Of a stretch of DNA of 64,000 nucleotides, positions 10,068 through 19,683 are shown one piece after another (within the stretch, counting starts at the first letter, position 1; every line of letters starts with the position of its first letter). The notes below the pieces were generated by a model. It did no database searches, was not told where the DNA came from, and saw only the letters and a list, made by a program, of their open reading frames with translations. The stretch comes from CADEEX01 sp964577955 (lineage in GTDB: Bacteria; Acidobacteriota; Vicinamibacteria; Vicinamibacterales; CAVVIG01), in contig CAZOAZ010000036.1 in the NCBI GenBank assembly GCA_964577955.1, positions 1 to 64,000 on the forward strand, given 5' to 3'. Both the position numbers and the translations under genes were made by a program.

Positions 10068-11411
10068 ATGGCCCGACATCGTTCCACCCGCCGCCTGACC
10101 CGCCCTTCGGCGTCGGAGGCCGAGACCGCACTGCCGCTCGTCTCGCTCCTGGCCGAAACCGAGCGCCTGACCGACGTCCTGGCCCAGCTGCACCAGCGCA
10201 CGCTCGAAGACACCGGAGGCCGTTCCAGTCTCCTGTTCGAACACAACCCGCGCACCGGCGTGCTTCAGGCGACGTCGGGGTTCGCGGTCGACACCCTGCA
10301 GACCGACCCGTGGCCCGGCGACGATGAGGACCGGCTGCTCCCGGAGATCTTCGCGGGCGGTGTGCCGATGCTGGTGGCCGATCTCGAGCGTCAGCTGCCT
10401 GAGCTCGCACTGCTCCTGGCGGCGCGATCGGCCCTGTTGATTCCCTTGCTCCGGCGCGGGGAGCCGGTCGGGCTCGTCACCGTCGGATTCGCCGACGCGC
10501 CTGACGCAGCGGATCTTGGCGATCTCGGCGATCTCCAGCAGGCGTTTCTCGTCACGCTCGAACTGTTTCGCCTGCGCGACAACGAACGGCTGCACCACGA
10601 AACGCGGGACTTGATCGACACCTTCAGCGCCACGCTCACCGCCAGCGCCAGCCTCGAGGCGGGCCTGGCGCAGTTCTGTGTCGGCGCGACGCAATTGTTC
10701 GCCGCCGATCGGGCGTCGGTCTGGATTCACGATCGCCGGTCGCGCCAGCTGCGGCTGCAGGCGACCTCCGACCCCAGCGCGGCAAGCGACGTACCGATGA
10801 GCGTCGACGATCCGTACGCGCCGGCGGCCATCGCTCTGCGCAACCTGCGCGCCGAACTCTCAGCCGGTTCGGTCGAGGGCGAACTCGACACCGTCACCGT
10901 CCCGCTGCGCGGCCGGCGGCGGGCGCTCGGCACGCTGGTCTTTGACGGCGTCCGCATCGAGCCGGGCGGCGAGCTCGACGTCCTCGATCGCGCCGACGAA
11001 GTCGGCCGCGAACTCTCGAGCGCCATCGACACGATGCAGCTGCTCGATGAGGTCATCCGGGCGCGGCACGCCGTGGACACGGCGTTCAACACGCTCGGTC
11101 ACATGCTGGTCGTCATCGACCGCGCCGGGCGCATCATCCACTCCAACGATCGCTTTGCGGCGCGCGCCGGCCTGGCGCGGGAACAGTTGGCCGATCGGCT
11201 CCTGTCCGAAGTGGCGGGATCGGAGCTGGCATCGTGGGTCACTACCGTCGAGGTGGCTGAAAGCGGCGGTGAGCACCGACGCATGGTTGACCAAAGGCTT
11301 GGCGGACCGCTGGATGTGACGGTGACCCTGCTCCGAGGACCGGGCGGACCGGTCGGTCGCGTGGTGATCGCGCGCGATGGAGGGGGCCAACCGGAGACCA
11401 AACGGAACTGA
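10068..11411 (+). CDS. GAF-GAF-PAS sensor protein without output domain
   Basis: The 447-residue product appears to hold two GAF-like domains (about 35-165 and 185-320) and a C-terminal PAS-like domain (about 335-435; LGHMLVVIDRAGRIIHSNDRFAARAGLAREQL). No histidine kinase, GGDEF, EAL or HTH part follows before the stop. It is therefore a cytoplasmic sensor or scaffold that must act through a partner. The next gene, 79 bases downstream, encodes an HTH-receiver protein and could be that partner. GAF and PAS assignments come from pattern recognition and are approximate. Confidence 0.75.
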   Translation: MARHRSTRRLTRPSASEAETALPLVSLLAETERLTDVLAQLHQRTLEDTGGRSSLLFEHNPRTGVLQATSGFAVDTLQTDPWPGDDEDRLLPEIFAGGVPMLVADLERQLPELALLLAARSALLIPLLRRGEPVGLVTVGFADAPDAADLGDLGDLQQAFLVTLELFRLRDNERLHHETRDLIDTFSATLTASASLEAGLAQFCVGATQLFAADRASVWIHDRRSRQLRLQATSDPSAASDVPMSVDDPYAPAAIALRNLRAELSAGSVEGELDTVTVPLRGRRRALGTLVFDGVRIEPGGELDVLDRADEVGRELSSAIDTMQLLDEVIRARHAVDTAFNTLGHMLVVIDRAGRIIHSNDRFAARAGLAREQLADRLLSEVAGSELASWVTTVEVAESGGEHRRMVDQRLGGPLDVTVTLLRGPGGPVGRVVIARDGGGQPETKRN

Positions 11412-11490
11412 GTTGAACCATTAACGGCCATGCGCAGTAAACGGCGTCCGGCCCCGATAAATCGTGCGACACTATGCGCGGAGTACGGCC

Positions 11491-12090
11491 ATGATTGACG
11501 AAACCTTTCTGACAACTGAGGAAGTCCTGGAGTATCTCCAGGTCAATCTCCGCACGGTATACCGGCTCATCAAGGCCGGAAAGATCCCCGCCGTGCGCGT
11601 CGGACGTCAGTGGCGGTTCCGCAAGAGCGACATCGACATGTGGCTCGACAATCAGCGGCCGCGCGCCGGCGCGGCGCGCCCGGCCGCCCCCGCCGCCGCT
11701 CCGCAACCTCGGGCCCACGCCGACGGCGAGCGGCCGCGCGTCCTGGTCGTCGACGACGAGGCGAGCATCCGGGATCTGCTGGCGAAGACCCTCGCGCTGG
11801 CCGAGTACGACGTGGACGTCTCGCCCGACGGCCGCTCGGCGCTCGAGCGGATGCGGATGCAGCCGTACGATCTCCTGATCGCGGATCTGAAGATGCCGGG
11901 AATGGATGGGCTCACGGTCATCCGCGAAGCCAAACGGTTCCGCGCCAATCTGCCGGTAATCATCATCACCGGCTTCTCCACCGAATCGAGCGCGATCGAA
12001 GCCGTCAACCTCGGCGTCGCCGGCTACCTGACCAAGCCCTTCCGCGTGCCCCAGGTCCTGGCCGCCGCCGCCCGCGCGCTCGGCGAATGA
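11491..12090 (+). CDS. Response regulator with N-terminal excisionase-type HTH and C-terminal receiver
   Basis: From the ATG at 11491 the 199-residue product starts with a MerR/excisionase-like winged helix (FLTTEEVLEYLQVNLRTVYRLIKAGKIPAVRVGRQWRFRKSDIDMWL, about 5-52). A Pro/Ala-rich linker follows, then a receiver domain (about 82-197) with RVLVVDDEASIRDLL, the phosphoacceptor aspartate in LIADLKMPGMDG, and the conserved lysine in YLTKPF. DNA-binding domain first and receiver last is the reverse of the usual order. No histidine kinase is adjacent. It probably controls genes in response to phosphorylation by a distant kinase. Confidence 0.9.
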   Translation: MIDETFLTTEEVLEYLQVNLRTVYRLIKAGKIPAVRVGRQWRFRKSDIDMWLDNQRPRAGAARPAAPAAAPQPRAHADGERPRVLVVDDEASIRDLLAKTLALAEYDVDVSPDGRSALERMRMQPYDLLIADLKMPGMDGLTVIREAKRFRANLPVIIITGFSTESSAIEAVNLGVAGYLTKPFRVPQVLAAAARALGE

Positions 12091-12100
12091 CGGCGATCAG

Positions 12101-12122
12101 GTGTCAGACACGTGTCTGACAC
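12101..12122. repeat. 22-bp perfect palindrome (GTGTCAGACAC plus its reverse complement)
   Basis: GTGTCAGACAC is followed directly by GTGTCTGACAC, a perfect inverted repeat with no spacer, just after the HTH-receiver gene. A nearly identical copy lies at 12254-12273, so this looks like a dispersed palindromic (REP-like) element rather than a gene-specific operator. Confidence 0.8.
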
Positions 12123-12200
12123 CGTGTCCGACCCCGACTTGTGATCGACAGCGATTGCACCCCAAAATCTAGTAGCGGCAGCACACACCGGCAGCAAAAA

Positions 12201-12225
12201 CGAGCAACCGCGCCACGGTTGCTCG
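12201..12225 (-). terminator. 10-bp hairpin followed by T-run on the minus strand
   Basis: CGAGCAACCG and CGGTTGCTCG flank a five-base loop. Read on the minus strand, the stem is followed by TTTTTGC, the layout of an intrinsic terminator. On the plus strand the stem is followed by A-rich sequence, so termination of the plus-strand HTH-receiver gene is less certain. No minus-strand gene lies just upstream, so its use is unclear. Confidence 0.5.
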
Positions 12226-12253
12226 TGAAAAAACTGACACGGTGTCAGACGTG

Positions 12254-12273
12254 GTGTCAGACACGTGTCTGAC
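12254..12273. repeat. Second copy of the GTGTCAGACAC palindrome
   Basis: GTGTCAGACACGTGTCTGAC, one arm two bases shorter than the copy at 12101, lies 18 bases before the ABC-F start. Partial fragments (GGTGTCAGAC, GACACGGTGTC) lie between the two copies, giving a cluster of related inverted repeats in the 200-base spacer. Confidence 0.8.
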
Positions 12274-12290
12274 CCCGGTTAACCCCATCC

Positions 12291-14414
12291 ATGATTCAGC
12301 TTTCGGAACTGACCAAGTCGTTCGGCGATCGTGTGCTCTTCGACCACGTCACCTGGCAGATCACCGCCCGCGAACGGGTCGGCCTCTGTGGACCGAACGG
12401 CGCCGGCAAGACGACGCTGCTGAAGATGATGGCGGGGCTCGACGAGCCGGACTCCGGCGCGATTCTCAAGCCGAATGCGTTGACGGTCGGGTACTTGCCG
12501 CAGGACGGGCTCGCGCACGCCGGCAAGACGGTCTTCGAGGAAGCGAGCAGCGCGTTCGAAGAACTCCTCGCCATCAAGGCCGAGATGCACGACCTCGAAC
12601 ATCGTCTCGGCGATTCCGCCATTCCCGAGGCCGAACATGACGCGATGCTCGGCCGCTACAGCGACCTCCAGGAACGGTTCCGCATCGGCGACGGATACAG
12701 CATCGAGTTGAAGACCGCGACCGTCCTTCAAGGTCTCGGCTTCAGGCCCGAAGACTTCGAGCGGCGCACCGAAACATTTTCCGGCGGCTGGCAGATGCGC
12801 CTCGCGCTGACCAAGCTGCTGTTGCGCGCGCCCAATCTGCTCCTCCTCGACGAGCCGACCAACCACCTCGATCTCGAAGCGCGCAACTGGCTCGAGGAGT
12901 ATCTGAACGCCTATCCGCACGCGGTGATTCTGGTCTCGCACGATCGCTTCTTCCTGGACTCGGTCGTGACCCGCATCGCCGACCTGACGCTGCGGACGTT
13001 GACCGACTACGTCGGCAACTATTCGGATTACCTGGTCGCGCATGAAGCACGCATCGAGCAGATGCGCAAGGCGAAGCGCGAACAGGACGAAGAAGTCGCG
13101 CGCGTCAAGATGTTCATCGACCGCTTCCGGTATCAGGCGACCAAGGCCGCGCAGGTCCAGAGCCGGATCAAGATGCTCGAAAAGATCGTGCCGATCGAGG
13201 TGCCGCCGGAACGGAAGAAGATCCATTTCGACTTCCCGAGCTGCGCCAAGAGCGGACGGACCGTGCTCGAGATCACCCACGGCCGCAAGGCCTACGGCGA
13301 CATCGTCGTCTTCAAGGATCTGAACCTCCACATCGAGCGCGGCGATCGCATCGCGCTCGTCGGCCCCAACGGCGTCGGCAAGTCGACGCTGATGCGGATG
13401 CTGTCCGGCGAAGAGTCCCCAGACTCGGGCACCCGCGTCGAGGGCCACAATGTCGTCGCCCAGTACTTCGCGCAGGACGAAGCGACGCGCATGGATCCCG
13501 GTCCGACGGTGTACGAGACGCTCTCGTCAGGATCGCCGCTCCACATGGTGCCGATGATCCGCAACATCCTCGGCGGCTTCCTGTTTTCGGGCGACGACAT
13601 CTACAAGAAGGTGCGCGTGCTGTCGGGCGGCGAACGCACGCGCCTCGCGGTCGCGCGGATGCTGCTGCGGCCGTCGAACACGCTGCTCCTCGACGAGCCG
13701 ACCAACCATCTCGATCTCGATTCGAAGGAAGTCCTGCTCGACGCGCTGGTCGATTACGGCGGCACCTTGATCTTCGTCTCGCACGACCGCTACTTCGTCG
13801 AACGCCTCGCGACCAAGATCATCGAAGTCGGCCACGGGGACGCGCTCACCTACCCCGGGACGTACAAGGAATTCCTCTGGCACAAGGAACACTCCGGGCA
13901 GGAAGGGCGGGAACGGCAGGAGGGGCAGGAAGCGAAAAAGGGACAAGCGGGGCTTGCCGCGCCGAAGCGCGCGGAGAACAAACCGCGCGAAGGCGGGCGG
14001 GCGGGGCAGGAACGGCAGGACGGTAAGAAAGGGCAAGCTGGCCGGGCAGAGCAGGCCGGGCAGGCAACGGCCGCGCAGGCAGGGCAGGCGCAGGCTGGGC
14101 AGCCGAGGCCGGCAAAAGCGGAAGGGCCGTCACGCGAAGAGCGGAAGCGCGCCGACGCGGACGCCAAGAAGAAAGCGCGCGCCGCTCAGGCGCGTAAGGC
14201 CGAAATCGACGCGCTCGAGACGAAGATTGCCGAGACCGAGGCGGCGATGCGAGCGCTCGAACATCAGATGGCTGCGCCCGGGTTCTACGACGATCGCACC
14301 GCCGCGCAACCGGTGTTGGACCAGCACCAGGCGCTGATGTGGAAGGTCGGCGACCTGATGCACCAATGGGAAGAACTGCAATCCGCGGATTTGACGCCCG
14401 CAACCGACCGCTGA
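12291..14414 (+). CDS. ABC-F family ATPase (Uup/EttA-like) with repeat-rich linker
   Basis: The 707-residue product has two ABC ATPase domains without membrane segments: first Walker A GPNGAGKTT (about 40) and signature FSGGWQMRLALTKLLL; second Walker A GPNGVGKST (about 360) and signature LSGGERTRLAVARMLL. Both are followed by LLLDEPTNHLDL, typical of ABC-F translation factors that act on the ribosome. A linker between the domains (DRFRYQATKAAQVQSRIKMLEK) is the expected P-site-reaching arm. Residues about 525-620 form a low-complexity Gly/Gln/Ala/Lys stretch made of GQAG-type repeats, followed by a C-terminal coiled coil. Only the second half is unusual. Confidence 0.93.
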   Translation: MIQLSELTKSFGDRVLFDHVTWQITARERVGLCGPNGAGKTTLLKMMAGLDEPDSGAILKPNALTVGYLPQDGLAHAGKTVFEEASSAFEELLAIKAEMHDLEHRLGDSAIPEAEHDAMLGRYSDLQERFRIGDGYSIELKTATVLQGLGFRPEDFERRTETFSGGWQMRLALTKLLLRAPNLLLLDEPTNHLDLEARNWLEEYLNAYPHAVILVSHDRFFLDSVVTRIADLTLRTLTDYVGNYSDYLVAHEARIEQMRKAKREQDEEVARVKMFIDRFRYQATKAAQVQSRIKMLEKIVPIEVPPERKKIHFDFPSCAKSGRTVLEITHGRKAYGDIVVFKDLNLHIERGDRIALVGPNGVGKSTLMRMLSGEESPDSGTRVEGHNVVAQYFAQDEATRMDPGPTVYETLSSGSPLHMVPMIRNILGGFLFSGDDIYKKVRVLSGGERTRLAVARMLLRPSNTLLLDEPTNHLDLDSKEVLLDALVDYGGTLIFVSHDRYFVERLATKIIEVGHGDALTYPGTYKEFLWHKEHSGQEGRERQEGQEAKKGQAGLAAPKRAENKPREGGRAGQERQDGKKGQAGRAEQAGQATAAQAGQAQAGQPRPAKAEGPSREERKRADADAKKKARAAQARKAEIDALETKIAETEAAMRALEHQMAAPGFYDDRTAAQPVLDQHQALMWKVGDLMHQWEELQSADLTPATDR

Positions 14415-14558
14415 CGAAACTGTTCGCCGATTACAGTTCTGTCAGCGCCCGTCCGATAGCCAACCAGTAGATCGCTGATTTTTGGCGAGTTTTCAACAAA
14501 AACGAACGGTCGCTCGCGGGCACAGGCCTTGCGCCTGCAACCCTTCGGATTGGCTTCC

Positions 14559-15743
14559 ATGCCCAGACGCTCGGAAGAACGGGTGCGGCGACAGCCCGCA
14601 CCGATGCCCCTCTCGACGGCCCGGCCGCTGGGACAAGACGCGTCGCCTGACGACCGTTTCTTCCGTCAACTGGTCAGCAGCATGCGGAACGGCGTCATCG
14701 CGATCCATCGCGACGGCACGCTCGCGCTCGTCAACGACGAAGGCTACCGCATCTTCGGAATCGCGCGAGGCCCCGCCGACGTCGGCCGGCCCTGCGCCGA
14801 AGTGTTCCGCAGCCGTCCGGAACTGGTGCGCATGCTGTCGAGCGCCTTCGAGCTCTCGACGCTGCCCAACCGCGCCGAACTCCGTCTGAAAGATCTCGAC
14901 CGCGTCATCGGCTACACGCTGTCGCAGGTCCGCGATGAAGCCGGAGAGACCGTCGGCGCCGTGCTGTTCTTCAAGGATCTGACGCGCGTCGAACAGCTCG
15001 AGGAACGGGAACGGCTCCGCGATCGTCTCGCGTCGCTCGGAGAAATGGCCGCCGGCGTCGCGCACGAATTGAAGAATCCGCTCGCCGGCATCGAGGTCAT
15101 GACCGGTCTGCTCCGCCGCCAGGTCCCCGACTCGCCCGATGCGCAGGCCTTGCTCGCCGACATCATGAGCGAGGCGAAGCTCGCGAACTCGATCGTCGTC
15201 GAGATGCTGGAGTTCGTTCGGCCGGTGCGGCTCCAGGTTGAGCAGACCGACCTCAACGACGTGATTCATCAGGCACTCACACTCGCTGAGCGCAAGGCGC
15301 CGCGCGGCAACATCTCCGTCAGACTCAATCTGCAGCCGCAGCTTCCGCTGATTGACGGCGATCACAACCAGTTGTGCCAGGTCTTCATGAACCTGCTGGC
15401 CAATGCATTCGAAGCGCTGGACGGCAAGGGGCGCATCACGGTCGCGGCAGCGACGCAGGACGTCGAGCAGGATCCGGCGTTTGCCGCCGACTCCCATCCG
15501 CCGACACCGGTCGTTGTGGTCGAGGTAGCCGACGACGGTCCGGGGATACCGGCTGAGCTGAGCGACCGGATTTTCAACCCGTTTTTCACGACCAAGGCCC
15601 AGGGGTCAGGACTTGGGCTCGCGATCGTCCGAAAGATCGTTGATGCCCACGAAGGGCGGATTGACCTGACCAGCGCCCCCGGCGAAGGGACGCGCTTCCG
15701 GGTCACGCTGCCGCTGTCGAACGGGTCGAGCTGGTTCAAATAG
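14559..15743 (+). CDS. NtrB-like sensor histidine kinase (PAS-HisKA-HATPase)
   Basis: From the ATG at 14559 the product is about 394 residues. It has a PAS domain (about 35-145, RNGVIAIHRDGTLALVNDEGYRIF) and a HisKA domain with the phosphoacceptor in GVAHELKNPLAGIEVM. The HATPase domain carries N-box NQLCQVFMNLLANAFEAL, G1 DDGPGIP and G2 GSGLGLAIVRKI. No membrane segment is visible, so it is cytoplasmic. It lies 18 bases before an NtrC-type regulator and is presumably its kinase. The signal is unknown. A TTG start at 14529 would add ten residues and is less likely. Confidence 0.92.
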   Translation: MPRRSEERVRRQPAPMPLSTARPLGQDASPDDRFFRQLVSSMRNGVIAIHRDGTLALVNDEGYRIFGIARGPADVGRPCAEVFRSRPELVRMLSSAFELSTLPNRAELRLKDLDRVIGYTLSQVRDEAGETVGAVLFFKDLTRVEQLEERERLRDRLASLGEMAAGVAHELKNPLAGIEVMTGLLRRQVPDSPDAQALLADIMSEAKLANSIVVEMLEFVRPVRLQVEQTDLNDVIHQALTLAERKAPRGNISVRLNLQPQLPLIDGDHNQLCQVFMNLLANAFEALDGKGRITVAAATQDVEQDPAFAADSHPPTPVVVVEVADDGPGIPAELSDRIFNPFFTTKAQGSGLGLAIVRKIVDAHEGRIDLTSAPGEGTRFRVTLPLSNGSSWFK

Positions 15744-15761
15744 AGAGGCACACGAACAGGT

Positions 15762-17182
<1,421 letters not shown>

Positions 17183-17183
<1 letters not shown>

Positions 17184-17282
17184 CGAATTGTCAATTCGGA
17201 ATTATCAATGCTCAATTCGTGGCGGGCGGAAGCTGCCCGTCCTCACGAATTGACCATTCACAATTGATAATTCCCAATTCCG
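17183..17282. repeat. Imperfect inverted repeat in the convergent spacer
   Basis: AT-rich arms containing GGAATTATCAAT and AATTCGT on the left are matched by ACGAATT and ATTGATAATTCC on the right, around a GC-rich centre with a GGGC/GCCC stem. The element fills the whole gap between two convergent genes and contrasts with the GC-rich surroundings. It could end transcription from both sides or be a small mobile palindromic element. Confidence 0.6.
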
Positions 17283-17301
17283 AAGGCCGTCAGGCCTTCG
17301 G
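17280..17301. terminator. 9-bp hairpin CCGAAGGCC/GGCCTTCGG overlapping the xerC stop
   Basis: A perfect nine-base stem with a four-base loop; the xerC stop codon (17290-17292) lies in the loop. It is a plausible stem for ending transcription or stabilising the 3' end, but no T-run follows. Confidence 0.45.
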
Positions 17302-18243
17302 GTGCGCCTTCTTATAGGTCGCCATCAGCTGCGCCGCGTTGACGTGCGTATAACGCTGCGTCGTGCTCAGCCGGGAGTGGCCGAGCAGTTCCTGAATCGC
17401 CCTGAGATCAGCACCCCGCTGTAGAAGATGCGTCGCAAACGAATGACGCAGGGCGTGCGGACTGATGACGCCTTGCTGACTGGCGGCAGCATACCGCCGC
17501 ACGAGACGATCGATGCTGCGGACCGTCAGCCGTCCGCCGCGATGATTCACAAACAACGGGTCTTCGGGACGGGACGATCGCCGCAGTGGCTGTGAACGTC
17601 GCGCCCTGGCTCGCTCAGGCGGCGTACCGCTTCGAAGAATGACCATCCGATCGGCCAGGTAGTCGCGAATCGCCTTTTCCGTCGTCCGATTGAAGGGGAC
17701 CAGCCGTTCCTTGCCGCCCTTCCCCATCACCCGCACCATTTTCGTACTCAGATTCACATCTTCGGCGTCGAGCGCGGCCAGCTCGCTCAGACGCAGGCCA
17801 GACGCGTAGAACAGCTCGAGGATCGCGTGATCGCGGCGGCCGAGTGCGGCGTCGGTGGCTGGGGCCTCGAGCAGCCGCGTCATCTCGTCCTCGGACAGAT
17901 GCTTCGGCATCCGGATGTCGCGCTTCGGCGTCTTCATCAGCGCGCCAGGGTCCGCGGCAATCAGCCCTTCGCGGCGCAGGTAGCGCAGGAACGTCCGAAT
18001 CGCCGAAAGCTTGCGGGCCGTCGTCGCGCGCGACTGCCCCGCCGCGTGGAGCTCGCTGAGAAAGCCGCGGATCGACTGACGATCGAGCGCCGACGGCAGC
18101 AGATCCCGGCGCTTCACGCCCGACGCGGTCGCGACGTGCAGCAGAAACTGCGACAGGTCGCTGTCGTAGGCGCGCACGGTGTGTGCCGACACATTGCGGT
18201 TGAGAGCGAGGTGCTTGAGAAACGCTTTCAGCGTGTCGATCAT
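17290..18243 (-). CDS. xerC: Tyrosine recombinase XerC
   Basis: The 317-residue product has the N-terminal SAM-like core-binding domain (HLALNRNVSAHTVRAYDSDLSQFL) and the catalytic domain with all expected residues: Arg151 (ASGLRLSEL), Lys176 (GKGGKER), His263 and Arg266 (HALRHSFATHLL), His289 (LGHSRLS) and Tyr298 (QRYTHV). It should resolve chromosome dimers at dif together with XerD. An Arg/Pro-rich insertion at about 205-227 is longer than in most XerC proteins. The ATG overlaps the trmFO stop by four bases (ATGA). No dif-like site was identified. Confidence 0.93.
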   Translation of the reverse strand: MIDTLKAFLKHLALNRNVSAHTVRAYDSDLSQFLLHVATASGVKRRDLLPSALDRQSIRGFLSELHAAGQSRATTARKLSAIRTFLRYLRREGLIAADPGALMKTPKRDIRMPKHLSEDEMTRLLEAPATDAALGRRDHAILELFYASGLRLSELAALDAEDVNLSTKMVRVMGKGGKERLVPFNRTTEKAIRDYLADRMVILRSGTPPERARARRSQPLRRSSRPEDPLFVNHRGGRLTVRSIDRLVRRYAAASQQGVISPHALRHSFATHLLQRGADLRAIQELLGHSRLSTTQRYTHVNAAQLMATYKKAHPKA

Positions 18244-19679
18244 GCGGCCCCTCGACCATGCTCGGGACCTGAACGAGAGTCGAAGGGGGCACGGCCCTGG
18301 ATCCAGGCCGTGAGGTCGGCCAGCGCACGATCGGCCACGGCGAGCTTGCGCTCCATGCGCCCGCGCGGCGGCCGCGTCAGCGGCTCCATGATCCCGAATG
18401 TGATGTTCGACGGCTCGTAGTGCGCCGGATTCGCATGCGACGCGTAGTACGCAAGCGCGCCGATCGCCGTCGTGCGCGGCGGCGCCGAAGTGTTCAGCCC
18501 TTTGGCCAGCGCCGCAGCATTGATACCGGCGAGTAACCCTGACGCCGCGGATTCAACGTAGCCCTCCACGCCGGACATCTGACCCGCGAAGAACAGCGAC
18601 GGATGCGATCGCAGCTGCCAGGTTTCCGACAAGACCGTGGGACCGTTCACGTACGTGTTGCGATGCACCATGCCGAAGCGCACGAATTCGGCCTGCTCCA
18701 GGCCCGGAATCAACCGGAGCACTCGCGCTTGCTCGCCCCACTTGATCTGGGTCTGGAAGCCGACCAGACTGAAGTGGTCGGCGGCCAGATTGTCCTGGCG
18801 CAGCTGCACGGCGGCGTACGGTGCACGGCCGGTCCGCGGGTCCACGAGACCGACCGGCTTCATCGGTCCAAACCGCAAGGTATCGACCCCGCGGTGGGCC
18901 ATCACTTCGATCGGCAGACAACCTTCGAAGAACTTCTCCTTGTCGAAGTCGTGCACGGTCGCGGATTCGGCGTGAACCAGCGCATCGTAGAACCGCGCGT
19001 ACTCCTCACGCGTCAACGGACAATTGAGATAGTCGCCCTGTCCGTCGTCGACTCCGCAGGTTTTCGTTGTGGGGTCCGGCTTTAGCCGGACCTCGGGGTC
19101 TGCCCGGACCTCAGACGTCCCAATGCTCCGATCCCATCGCGACTGCCGGAACACCTTCGACCGATCGATGCTCTCCGCCAGGACGATGGGGCTGATGGCG
19201 TCGTAGAAATAGAGGTGATCCCCGCCAACCAGGCGCGCGATGTCGGCCGAGAGTGCATCCGACGTCAGCGGACCAGTCGCGACGATGACCGGCTGGTCAG
19301 GCGACGCGTCGGGAATGCGCGACACTTCCTCGCGGCGGATGTCAATCTTCGGGTGCGAGGCCAGCGCGTCGGTGATCGTCTGTGCGAAGCGCTCGCGATC
19401 GACAGCCAGCGCTGCGCCTGCCGGCACTCGGCTCGCTTCGGCCGCTCGCATCACGAGCGATCCGAGCCGCCGCATTTCCTCCTTCAGGAGGCCGACCGCG
19501 TTGTCGAGTTTGTCGCCGCGGAAGGAATTGCTGCAGACGAGTTCGGCGAGCTGATCCGTCTTGTGGACAGCGGTAGGACGGACCGGCCGCATTTCGTACA
19601 GCGTGACCGGAATACCGCGTGACGCGACCTGCCAGGCGGCTTCCGATCCGGCCAGGCCGCCGCCCACAATGCGAACCAT
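18240..19679 (-). CDS. trmFO: Methylenetetrahydrofolate-tRNA-(uracil-5-)-methyltransferase TrmFO with repeat-encoded insertion
   Basis: TrmFO uses FAD and methylene-tetrahydrofolate to make 5-methyluridine 54 in tRNA. The start MVRIVGGGLAGSEAAWQVAS (FAD-binding GGGLAGSE) is the ATG at 19679, giving 479 residues; a longer reading lacks homology. DQLAELVCSNSFRGD, YLNCPLTREEYARFYDALV and GQMSGVEGYVESAASGLLAGINAA are family blocks. Between SRWDR and YLNCP, where the family usually has only a few residues, there are about 25-30 extra residues including EVRLKPDPTTKT. These are encoded by a copy of a dispersed palindromic repeat at 19073-19092. It is followed by xerC with a four-base overlap. Confidence 0.93.
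   Translation of the reverse strand: MVRIVGGGLAGSEAAWQVASRGIPVTLYEMRPVRPTAVHKTDQLAELVCSNSFRGDKLDNAVGLLKEEMRRLGSLVMRAAEASRVPAGAALAVDRERFAQTITDALASHPKIDIRREEVSRIPDASPDQPVIVATGPLTSDALSADIARLVGGDHLYFYDAISPIVLAESIDRSKVFRQSRWDRSIGTSEVRADPEVRLKPDPTTKTCGVDDGQGDYLNCPLTREEYARFYDALVHAESATVHDFDKEKFFEGCLPIEVMAHRGVDTLRFGPMKPVGLVDPRTGRAPYAAVQLRQDNLAADHFSLVGFQTQIKWGEQARVLRLIPGLEQAEFVRFGMVHRNTYVNGPTVLSETWQLRSHPSLFFAGQMSGVEGYVESAASGLLAGINAAALAKGLNTSAPPRTTAIGALAYYASHANPAHYEPSNITFGIMEPLTRPPRGRMERKLAVADRALADLTAWIQGRAPFDSRSGPEHGRGAA
19073..19092. repeat. GGCTTTAGCC palindromic repeat inside the trmFO coding sequence
   Basis: GGTCCGGCTTTAGCCGGACC is a nine-base inverted repeat around TT. The same core GGCTTTAGCC or its close relatives lie in spacers at 25043-25074, 33799-33818 and 41696-41715. 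Here it is translated in frame on the minus strand as part of the extra TrmFO segment. Confidence 0.85.
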
Positions 19680-19683
19680 CGTT

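Noticed and set aside
12101..12273. CRISPR array from repeated GTGTCAGACAC units
   Set aside because: Only two full copies, no regular spacers and no cas genes.
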